A DNA stretch of 52,477 nt from an uncultured Pirellulaceae bacterium (GTDB lineage Bacteria; Planctomycetota; Planctomycetia; Pirellulales; Pirellulaceae), in the NCBI GenBank assembly GCA_937981585.1, contig CALJOA010000022.1, forward strand, positions 1-52,477, written 5' to 3'. Within the stretch, counting starts at the first letter, position 1. Each line of letters begins with the position of its first letter. Shown piece after piece: positions 46,027 to 52,477 of this stretch. Both the position numbers and the translations under genes were made by a program. The notes beneath the pieces are model-generated. The model was not told the origin of the DNA. It did not search any database and saw only the letters and a list, made by a program, of their open reading frames with translations.

Positions 46027-46634
46027 GCGTTTTCACTTTTCCAAAGAACAGGTTATTCGTTATCCATTACGTTGCCCTAATTTATCGAATAGTGACCGAA
46101 AAGACACCCCCAAACGGGTGGTTCCAAGTGGAATAGTCGTCAATATCGGCGTGATTCGCGGGCTTTGGGGATAGCCAGAGCGACTAGCCAGATGGGCTCA
46201 CTGGAGTACGAAATAGTTGCAATCGAGTTCGATGCTATTGGTTCAGATTGCAAAATCTGATACTCATTTGATCCTGCCTTTGTCGCGAACTCTTTTCGCG
46301 GGTCACGTTTGGCGATCACTGCACACCTTGTCAGCGGTTTTTGGGCTTGGACCATGTACCTTTTACGTGAACTTTCAAACAAATCCGGTGGTTTATGCCC
46401 CTTCCTGACGACCCCGCACTTGGCCAAGGAGCAACTCCAAACTCCGTTCCGGTTGTGCCTTTGGTATCTCAAAACGATGGGGGCGCGAAGGTCTTTGTCG
46501 GGCGTGTTTCGGTAGACCAGCCGGTAAAGAAAAATGTTGTCGTTGCGGATGTCGTTGAGGCCGTTAGGCTTGACCCGAGCCACAGTCGGATCAAACAGCC
46601 CTCGGGGCTTTGCCGTTCCATTCCCGGAATCAAA
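46027..46634. other. Divergent region before fabH, no supported gene
   Basis: This 600-bp gap separates NRDE (minus) and fabH (plus). A 147-codon frame is open on the minus strand (46140-46583) and the fabH frame is open back to 46395, but neither stretch looks like a known protein, so I treat both as non-coding. No RNA gene or strong promoter could be placed. Confidence 0.5.
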
Positions 46635-47609
46635 ATGATTGGTGCCGGATCGAGTTCGGGTTCAAAGAACGTCCCCAACGAAGATCTGGCCAAGCTCGGT
46701 TATGACTCAGATTGGATCGTTCAGCGCACTGGCATCAAGTCACGTTTTCATCTCGAAGAAGGCGAGTCCAGCAGCGACATGGCAATTCGTGCTGCCGATC
46801 AATGCGTGAAAAACGCCGGGATTGATCCAGCCGAAATTGATTTAATTATCGTGGCGACGGTTTCTCCAGACTACAAAACGCCCTCGACCGCTTGCTTGGT
46901 GCAGGCGCACCTTGGATGTCAAGCCTCTGCGATGGACATCAACGCGGCTTGCTCTGGTTTCGTTTATGCACTTGTCACGGCCGGCCAGTTCGTCCGCAGT
47001 GGTTGTAGTCGTAACGCGCTGGTGATCGGCGTCGAAGCGTTAACCACGTTCGTCAATCCAGAGGATCGCAAAACATTCCCGTTGTTTGGAGATGGAGCAG
47101 GAGCGGTTTTAATCACCGCCGACTCCGAGCCGGACGAAGAAAAAGCGTCAGGCGTTTTGTCATACCGGCTTGGTTCGGACGGCAATCTGGGCGAAGCGCT
47201 GATTATTCGCGGAGGCGGAGCCAAAAAGCCATTCTCGCAAGAGGTTTTAGACAAGCGAGAGCACTTTCTTTCAATGGAAGGTCGCACTGTTTTCAAGTGG
47301 GCGGTTCGATTGATTCCAGTTGTTGTCGGTGAGTTGTTGGAAGAAGCCGGAATGACGCTGGACGAGATTGACTTGTTTGTTCCCCATCAAGCCAATATTC
47401 GAATCATCGACGCCGCCGTTGAAGTGCTAGGGATTGATCGCGACAAGGTGATGGTCAATCTTGACCGTTACGGAAACACATCCGCAGCCAGTATTCCAAT
47501 CTCGATCGCCGAAGCACTCGAGCAAGGGCGGATCAAACGGGGGAGCAACGTGATGATGGTTGGGTTTGGTGCCGGATTGACGTGGGGCGCGAGCCTGTTT
47601 CGCTGGTAA
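46635..47609 (+). CDS. fabH: 3-oxoacyl-[ACP] synthase III (FabH)
   Basis: FabH starts fatty-acid synthesis by condensing acetyl-CoA with malonyl-ACP. The ATG of MIGAGSSSGSKNVPN gives 324 residues, close to other FabH (about 317), with GGAA at 5-6 nt. The catalytic triad is present: Cys in DINAACSGFVYAL (about residue 113), His in FVPHQANIRIID and Asn in DRYGNTSAAS. The ending MMVGFGAGLTWGASLFRW is the usual FabH C-terminus. The frame is open 80 codons further upstream with no family match. The common neighbours plsX and fabD are not in this window. Confidence 0.94.
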   Translation: MIGAGSSSGSKNVPNEDLAKLGYDSDWIVQRTGIKSRFHLEEGESSSDMAIRAADQCVKNAGIDPAEIDLIIVATVSPDYKTPSTACLVQAHLGCQASAMDINAACSGFVYALVTAGQFVRSGCSRNALVIGVEALTTFVNPEDRKTFPLFGDGAGAVLITADSEPDEEKASGVLSYRLGSDGNLGEALIIRGGGAKKPFSQEVLDKREHFLSMEGRTVFKWAVRLIPVVVGELLEEAGMTLDEIDLFVPHQANIRIIDAAVEVLGIDRDKVMVNLDRYGNTSAASIPISIAEALEQGRIKRGSNVMMVGFGAGLTWGASLFRW

Positions 47610-47626
47610 GGCGAGTTGAAGACCGG

Positions 47627-47989
47627 CTACTCATGTTCATCGGGATGAGGTTCACTGCACGACCAGCAAATCGAGAAGCCCGCGTCAACGGTTTCTCCGC
47701 ATTGGCACTGCCACTGAGGGATCAAGACTTCGGCGGCAGCGGGAACTTGTTCCATGATGATCTTGGCTTCGTCGAAATCAGATCGACGGACAAATAACTC
47801 GACTTTGAACAAACCGGTCTGACCGAAAATCGAACCGCCTAGCGAAGCGTTGGACTCTTCGTTTTGAACTGTCGCGTCGATTGAGTGAGCTTCAAGCAAA
47901 AGACGTACGTTATGGGCGGCTGGCGGATTGTCGAACTGAGCCAAGAGAACCAAGTCATCGTCGCGTTCTTTGCCTTTGAGAAAATCCAT
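47627..47989 (-). CDS. DUF2007-like protein with C-terminal zinc ribbon
   Basis: The 120-residue protein begins with a DUF2007-like (putative signal-transducing) domain: LVLLAQFDNPPAAHNVRLLLEAHSIDATVQ, then KVELFVRRSDFDEAKIIMEQ, i.e. an ACT/ferredoxin-like beta-alpha-beta fold. The last 30 residues hold CQCGETVDAGFSICWSC, two Cys pairs that should bind zinc. It starts at ATG and converges with fabH, 17 bp apart. The role is unknown. Confidence 0.75.
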   Translation of the reverse strand: MDFLKGKERDDDLVLLAQFDNPPAAHNVRLLLEAHSIDATVQNEESNASLGGSIFGQTGLFKVELFVRRSDFDEAKIIMEQVPAAAEVLIPQWQCQCGETVDAGFSICWSCSEPHPDEHE

Positions 47990-48042
47990 AAAGTTCTTTC
48001 GCTTAGCCCATTACGATCGTTTGAATATTGAACAGGTCGTTG

Positions 48043-48086
48043 AAAAAAAAGCTCTCCTGCGATCCGTTTGAATCACAGGAGAGCTT
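48043..48086 (-). terminator. Rho-independent terminator of the aldolase gene
   Basis: AAGCTCTCCTG and CAGGAGAGCTT make an 11-bp perfect stem around a 16-nt loop; on the minus strand an 8-base T run follows at once. It lies 50 bp after the stop codon of the class II aldolase. Confidence 0.9.
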
Positions 48087-48135
48087 GGTATTTAGAGTCG
48101 ATGCCCAGCAAGCGGTTCAGCCAACCGAACTAGGA

Positions 48136-49218
48136 CTAGTTGAGGCCTTCAAGTCGGTTGATGCAGTTTAGATCTTCGAAGGCGACTTTGAGACGCTCGA
48201 CGAATGACTGCTCGCCGCGACGCAACCACGTTCTTGGATCGTAGTTCTTCTTGTTGGGTTTATCGTCACCCTCGGGATTGCCCAACTGAGTCTGAAGGTA
48301 ATCCTTCTTCTCATTGTAGTATTCGTGGACGCCTTTCCAGGTTGCCCATTGCATGTCGGTATCAAGATTCATTTTGATCGCACCGTATTCGATCGCTTCG
48401 CGAATCTCTTCACGAGTCGAACCAGATCCGCCGTGGAATACGAAGTGAACGGGCAAATCGCCTGTCCCAAATTTTTCTTTGATAAACTCCTGCGAGTTCT
48501 TCAAGATGATCGGCTGAAGCGAAACATTACCTGGCTTGTAAACGCCGTGTACGTTTCCAAACGCCGCCGCGACAGTAAACCGGTGAGAGATTTTATTGAG
48601 TTCTTCGTAGAACTGAGCAACTTCTGACGGCTGTGTGTAGAGCTTGCTGCTGTCTACATCGGTGTTGTCGACGCCGTCTTCTTCTCCACCGGTGATGCCG
48701 AGTTCGACTTCGATCAACATGTCGAGCTTGTTCATTCGTTCGAAGTACTTAGCACTGATTTCAATGTTCTCTTCCAATGGTTCCTCAGAGAGGTCAAGCA
48801 TGTGAGAACTGTAAAGCGGCTTTCCAGTGGCCTCGAAGTGCTTTTCACCAGCGTCGAGCAATCCGTCGATCCACGGTAACAGCTTCTTGGCACAATGATC
48901 CGTATGAAGGACAACCGGTACGCCATATAGTTCCGCCATGGCGTGAACGTGGTGAGCACCAGAAACGCTCCCTGCGATCGCAGCGGCTTGGCCATCATTG
49001 GAAATGCTTTTGCCAGCAAAGAACGATCCGCCACCATTGGAGAACTGAACCATGACGGGTGAGTTCACCTCTGCGGCGGCCTCAAGGACTGCGTTGACCG
49101 AGTTAGTGCCGACGACGTTAACCGCTGGCATGGCGTAATTGTTTTCGTTGGCGTGACGGAGCAAACGGTCGAGTGCTTCGCCGGAGACAACGCCCGGCTT
49201 GATCTGTGAATCGCTCAT
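48136..49218 (-). CDS. fba: Class II fructose-bisphosphate aldolase
   Basis: This zinc enzyme splits fructose 1,6-bisphosphate into dihydroxyacetone phosphate and glyceraldehyde 3-phosphate in glycolysis and runs backwards in gluconeogenesis. From the ATG of MSDSQIKPGV it has 360 residues, matching E. coli FbaA (359). Motifs: AMPAVNVVGTNSVNAVLEAA, the zinc His in VLHTDHCAKKLLPW (about residue 110), GITGGEEDGVDN, FVFHGGSGSTREEI and NLDTDMQWATW. It belongs to the type A class II group. The longer frame upstream has no family match. A strong terminator follows. Confidence 0.95.
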   Translation of the reverse strand: MSDSQIKPGVVSGEALDRLLRHANENNYAMPAVNVVGTNSVNAVLEAAAEVNSPVMVQFSNGGGSFFAGKSISNDGQAAAIAGSVSGAHHVHAMAELYGVPVVLHTDHCAKKLLPWIDGLLDAGEKHFEATGKPLYSSHMLDLSEEPLEENIEISAKYFERMNKLDMLIEVELGITGGEEDGVDNTDVDSSKLYTQPSEVAQFYEELNKISHRFTVAAAFGNVHGVYKPGNVSLQPIILKNSQEFIKEKFGTGDLPVHFVFHGGSGSTREEIREAIEYGAIKMNLDTDMQWATWKGVHEYYNEKKDYLQTQLGNPEGDDKPNKKNYDPRTWLRRGEQSFVERLKVAFEDLNCINRLEGLN

Positions 49219-49613
49219 TGCATCAATTCTGTGGTTAGTGGTAACAAATGGAATCTGTAAACAATACATTGGAAAGAAATCGACAAAGCCGACTGGGCGT
49301 TTTCGAAATCTCTGGAAGAACCTGGCCAATGTTTGGGTTGGCACTGCAGTTTTCCAAGCCGGTCATTGTCGCCCGTTTTAGAAAGTTTTCAACGGCTTTT
49401 GGCAACAATGATGCTTGGCAGCCCAGCCGTGACAATCCGATTGCTGTCCAAATTGCCGTTGCAAGGCGGTGAAGCGTCCACGGGCCCCGTTGGTTGGCTT
49501 TGGTCGCGGTTTTCTGTCGCCCTTAGTCGGGCAAGTTGACGTGTAAGCGATTTCAAAACAGATGGTATAGTCAGCCGTTGAGTCTCCATTGATTTTTTTC
49601 CAACCCGAGTTCC
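49219..49613. other. Divergent intergenic region, no gene seen
   Basis: Short frames on both strands overlap here, none with a family match or a clear ribosome site. I see no RNA gene, repeat or terminator. It should contain the promoters of the aldolase and dGTPase-like genes, which I cannot place. Confidence 0.5.
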
Positions 49614-50750
49614 ATGACCACAATCGATTCTGATTTATTAAACAAGCCACTTGCATGGGTCAATCAGCGCGAGAAAGCGTTGTTGGCTCCGTTTGCGATG
49701 CACAGCGCAGACACCAAAGGGCGGTTATACCCGGAAGAAGAGCACCCCTACCGCGGACCGTTCCAGCGCGATCGCGATCGAATCCTCCACAGCTCGGCTT
49801 ACCGTCGTCTAAGCGGAAAGATGCAAGTCTTTACCGGTGAGATGGGGGACTATCATCGCACGCGGCTGACTCATACTCAGGAAGTCGCGACCATCGCGCG
49901 GACGATTGGTCGGGCGCTGGGTCTCAACGAAGACCTCATCGAAGCACTTGCTTTGATGCATGACATCGGGCATCCTCCCTACGGTCATGCAGGTGAGGAT
50001 GCGCTGGACGAGTGTATCGCTGACGAGGGCGGATTCTCCCACAACCAGTTTGGCCTAACGATCGTTCAGGAAATTGAGATTCGTTTCCATGATCGACCGG
50101 GTTTGAATCTGACACGTGAGTCTCTGATGGGCCAATTGTGCCGTGTTGACAAGAATCTCAAGGGACGGAAACCACTTCTGGAAGTCCAGCTGGTCGATGC
50201 AGCCGACAGCACGACTTACGATGCTCACGATACCGACGACGCGATCAAGCTGGGTTTGGTTACGATCGATGAAATGAAGAACCTGGGCCTTGTGGCCGAA
50301 TGTCTGAAGTATGTCAGGGATAACTACACCGGGCTCAATGAAGAGCTGTTGCGAAAGGCACTTGTTCATCGGTTGGTCGAAAGGCAAGTCACCAGTTTGC
50401 TGTCGCATTGCGCGGGTGAGCTGCGACGTTATGATTTTCAAAGCGTCGATGAGGCGTTAAAAGGCGACTTCGTCATCAGCCATCCAGCAGACTTTGCGGA
50501 GAAAAAAGCCGAGCTTGAAAAGTTCCTCTACGAACGTGTTTACCGCCATGAAAGTTTGGTCGCGATTCGCCAGCGAGCCCAATCTCGAGTGAAACAGGTG
50601 TTTGAAGGATACTGCCAAGACCCGGATTCCTTTCCCCTGAAGTACCAGGCCAGAGCCGAAAAGGTTGGCACTAAACGAATGGCGGTCGAGTACATCGCTG
50701 GAATGACTGATAACTTTTTTGAAGAAACGTATGCCCAGATGTTTCCGTAA
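49614..50750 (+). CDS. dGTPase-like HD-domain triphosphohydrolase
   Basis: The enzyme family cuts dNTPs to deoxynucleosides and triphosphate, limiting dNTP pools. The 378-residue protein has HSSAYRRLSGKMQVFTGE near residue 60, the HD motif His in LTHTQEVATIAR (about residue 86), HDIGHPPYGHAGE (about 121-134), and the later DAADSTTYDAHDTDDAIKLG with a metal-binding Asp. This is the shorter dGTPase-like type found in many bacteria, not E. coli Dgt (505). ATG start. It is monocistronic. Confidence 0.92.
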   Translation: MTTIDSDLLNKPLAWVNQREKALLAPFAMHSADTKGRLYPEEEHPYRGPFQRDRDRILHSSAYRRLSGKMQVFTGEMGDYHRTRLTHTQEVATIARTIGRALGLNEDLIEALALMHDIGHPPYGHAGEDALDECIADEGGFSHNQFGLTIVQEIEIRFHDRPGLNLTRESLMGQLCRVDKNLKGRKPLLEVQLVDAADSTTYDAHDTDDAIKLGLVTIDEMKNLGLVAECLKYVRDNYTGLNEELLRKALVHRLVERQVTSLLSHCAGELRRYDFQSVDEALKGDFVISHPADFAEKKAELEKFLYERVYRHESLVAIRQRAQSRVKQVFEGYCQDPDSFPLKYQARAEKVGTKRMAVEYIAGMTDNFFEETYAQMFP

Positions 50751-51028
50751 AAACCTTCGTACGCCTAAAGATGACCCTTAATGGGGTTTGCTTCGATTTA
50801 TCGCTACCTTTTGAATCGGCTCAGGCGTAAACTACATGCTGGGATGGACGGCTACGTACTTGGGCCGTCACCACTGATTGCTCCGAGATTATTCCGCATT
50901 ACTATCGCGGCCAGCTTGCATCGATCGGCGCCTATTATTGCCGAGCAGGCCACATACTTTTTTCTTATTCGATGGCGATTGAAGCTTCATTTTCGGTCGC
51001 CGCTCCTGTTGTAGTAGAGAACAATTAG

Positions 51029-52087
51029 ATGGCACTTTGGATCCTTAGGGGATGTTTCCTCCTAATTGCAATCGGCATGGCGTTGTCCTTGACGGCAAAT
51101 CCACACTTGACTGAAACCGGCGTCAGTGGAGCCAATGGAACAGCTCGTTGGGTAATTTTTATTGTTTTTGTACTCGGCGCTGTCGGCGCTGTTGTGCTTG
51201 ACATTCTGATCCGCAATAAGCGGATTGACATGATTTCTAGCGTCTATTTCGGGTTGGTGGTCGGGCTGTTTTTGACCTATATCGTTGACTTGGCGTTGAC
51301 TCCTTTGTTTGGACTGGGGTTGGGAACGCTGGGAGGAATTGGCCCTGACACGCTTCGTGCTCATGTGGTTTCGTTTGTTGGAATTTCGATTTGCTACGGC
51401 TGTATCAGCCTACTCTGGCAAACCAAGGACGATTTCCGTTTCGTGATTCCTTACGTTGAATTCAGCAAGGACGTCAAAGGTTCCAAGCCATACTTGCTTG
51501 ATACAAGCGTCGTCATTGACGGCCGAATTGCTGATTTGATTGACACCGGGATCATCGACAACCAGCTGGTGATGCCTCGTTTCATTCTGGCCGAGCTTCA
51601 AGGCATCGCCGACAGCAGCGACAAGATGCGTCGCGGTCGTGGTCGTCGTGGTCTAGATGTGCTCGATCAGCTGCGGAACAACGAAGCGATCGACTTTAAA
51701 GTCTACGATCGAGAACTTCCCGAAATGCAGGGACAACCGGTTGATATGAAGTTGCTGTTGTTGGCAAAGCACCTCGAAGGCAAAGTTGTGACCGGCGATT
51801 TTAACTTGAACAAAGTCGCCAAGTTGCAGAACGTGCCAGTGATCAATCTCAACGAGATCGCGAATTCGCTCAAGCCCGTATTCCTGCCCGGAGAGCTAAT
51901 CACCATCCGTGTCGTCAAAGCCGGAGAAGGTGCGGCGCAGGGTGTCGGCTATCTCGATGACGGAACGATGATCGTGATCGAAAACGGTCTTGATCATATT
52001 GGCAAAGACATTCGCATCTCGGTGACCAGTATGCTACAGACCAGCGCTGGGCGAATGGTGTTCGGCAAGTTCGAAAACGTTGCGTAG
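51029..52087 (+). CDS. YacL-like membrane PIN/TRAM-domain protein
   Basis: The 352-residue protein has four hydrophobic helices (from about residues 5, 41, 72 and 108), then a PIN nuclease domain: LLDTSVVIDGRIADLID with the first Asp near residue 157, FILAELQGIAD with the acidic Glu, and VVTGDFNLNKVAK with a late Asp. A TRAM domain closes it (GELITIRVVKAGEGAAQGVGYLDDGTMIVIENG). This order matches B. subtilis YacL. PIN domains cut RNA; a role in RNA turnover at the membrane is inferred. The 279 bp upstream carry only a weak 77-codon frame. Confidence 0.93.
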   Translation: MALWILRGCFLLIAIGMALSLTANPHLTETGVSGANGTARWVIFIVFVLGAVGAVVLDILIRNKRIDMISSVYFGLVVGLFLTYIVDLALTPLFGLGLGTLGGIGPDTLRAHVVSFVGISICYGCISLLWQTKDDFRFVIPYVEFSKDVKGSKPYLLDTSVVIDGRIADLIDTGIIDNQLVMPRFILAELQGIADSSDKMRRGRGRRGLDVLDQLRNNEAIDFKVYDRELPEMQGQPVDMKLLLLAKHLEGKVVTGDFNLNKVAKLQNVPVINLNEIANSLKPVFLPGELITIRVVKAGEGAAQGVGYLDDGTMIVIENGLDHIGKDIRISVTSMLQTSAGRMVFGKFENVA

Positions 52088-52266
52088 CGAATGGCCAGTG
52101 AGAGCATTTCCAGCTGGAAAAGATGCTCGGTGCGACGAAACTGGCGGGAGTCAATGAGTTTGGCTTGCCGTCCTGGAAGTGGCCCAAACGGTAAACCGAA
52201 GTAGAGAGCAGTGGAACTATTTTCGCCCCAACCCCTACAGGTTGAGAGAGGTGTTGGCGGTTAAGG

Positions 52267-52371
52267 CTAGCCAAGCACCGTGCAGGTCACGATTCCCAGC
52301 ACTAGGGAAAGAAACATCAATAAATAACGGTGCACCGAAGGTGCGTTGATTCTTGCGACTAAAGCTCTCAT
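52267..52371 (-). CDS. Possible 34-residue membrane peptide
   Basis: A short frame begins ATG with AGGGG 8 nt upstream, a good ribosome site. The peptide has a basic start (MRALVARINAPSVHRY) and then one hydrophobic stretch, LLMFLSLVLGIVTCTVLG, long enough for a membrane helix, ending at TAG. A palindrome sits 27 bp before the start. No known family; the coding call rests only on the ribosome site and the composition. Confidence 0.45.
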   Translation of the reverse strand: MRALVARINAPSVHRYLLMFLSLVLGIVTCTVLG

Positions 52372-52397
52372 CGTCTCATCCCCTGCCGATGTATTGT

Positions 52398-52425
52398 TTT
52401 GTTTACGGTTGAAAGGGTAAACAAA
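52398..52425. promoter_or_regulatory. 9-bp palindrome with 10-bp spacer, candidate operator
   Basis: TTTGTTTAC and GTAAACAAA form a perfect inverted repeat around GGTTGAAAGG. It lies just upstream of the possible small membrane peptide on the minus strand. The symmetry and spacing suit a dimeric regulator, but no identified regulator can be named. Confidence 0.5.
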
Positions 52426-52477
52426 TTGCGTGCCACTTTGAGTGCGGTCTCGCGCACATTTAAACGACGCATTGTAT

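Noticed and set aside
46140-46583. 147-codon minus-strand frame upstream of NRDE gene
   Set aside because: No recognisable motif, overlaps the opposite open frame, no ribosome site.
46395-46634. 80-codon upstream extension of fabH
   Set aside because: No resemblance to FabH; the ATG before IGAGSSSG has a ribosome site and gives the normal length.
50781-51014. 77-codon frame before the PIN/TRAM gene
   Set aside because: No ribosome site, Arg/Leu-rich composition typical of a chance frame.
52398-52425. Palindrome considered as a BirA biotin operator
   Set aside because: The half-site TTGTTTAC does not match the TTGTAAACC type and the biotin genes are over 40 kb away.

Overview
The window reads as chromosomal DNA of a planctomycete, most likely a Pirellulales-type marine or freshwater bacterium. 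The reasons are an RTX-like surface protein with the planctomycete N-terminal 'LEPR-xLL' export signature, many exported HEAT and TPR proteins with no clear relatives, frequent TTG/GTG starts, mostly short operons of mixed function, and many small dispersed palindromes between genes. A Kdo-8-phosphate phosphatase next to a large LptC/LptA-like protein points to an LPS-type outer membrane. No phage, insertion sequence, CRISPR array, rRNA or tRNA gene was found.

Layout. 1-10 kb (minus strand): a biotin cluster read bioA, bioB, bioF, bioH-like, bioC, with a 1-nt bioB/bioF overlap and a 4-nt bioH/bioC overlap, followed by kdsC and a 1198-residue OstA/LptA-like protein. No bioD is present. 10-19 kb: carB (minus), a small exported protein (minus), argH (plus), and an exported HEAT-repeat protein that may carry a degenerate receiver-like domain. 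19-25 kb: an RTX-repeat protein with an HExxH metallopeptidase-like C-terminus, a lipoprotein, a rhomboid protease and a two-TM coiled-coil protein. 25-34 kb (plus): a complete tripartite efflux operon made of a giant TolC-like lipoprotein, a HlyD/MacA-type adaptor carrying C-terminal EF-hands, a MacB-type ATPase and a MacB-type permease. 34-38 kb: a TPR protein, a methyltransferase, a single-domain response regulator and a HEAT-like protein. 38-43 kb: a DEAD-box helicase and glnE (18 bp apart), then convergent cysK. 43-46 kb: two tandem 220-bp repeats next to a candidate PD-(D/E)xK nuclease with a winged-helix tail, then an NRDE-family protein. 46-52 kb: fabH, a DUF2007-like zinc-ribbon protein, class II aldolase, a dGTPase-like HD hydrolase, a YacL-like PIN/TRAM membrane protein and a possible 34-residue membrane peptide.

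The least explained layer is intergenic. At least three families of hairpin-forming repeats (called A, B and C here) recur. Three of the four family A copies directly or nearly abut a member of another family (A+C at 10.1 kb, A+C at 23.4 kb, A+B at 34.7 kb). The two intact A copies differ by a paired change on both stem arms. All functional calls rest on reading motifs by eye; no database search was possible.
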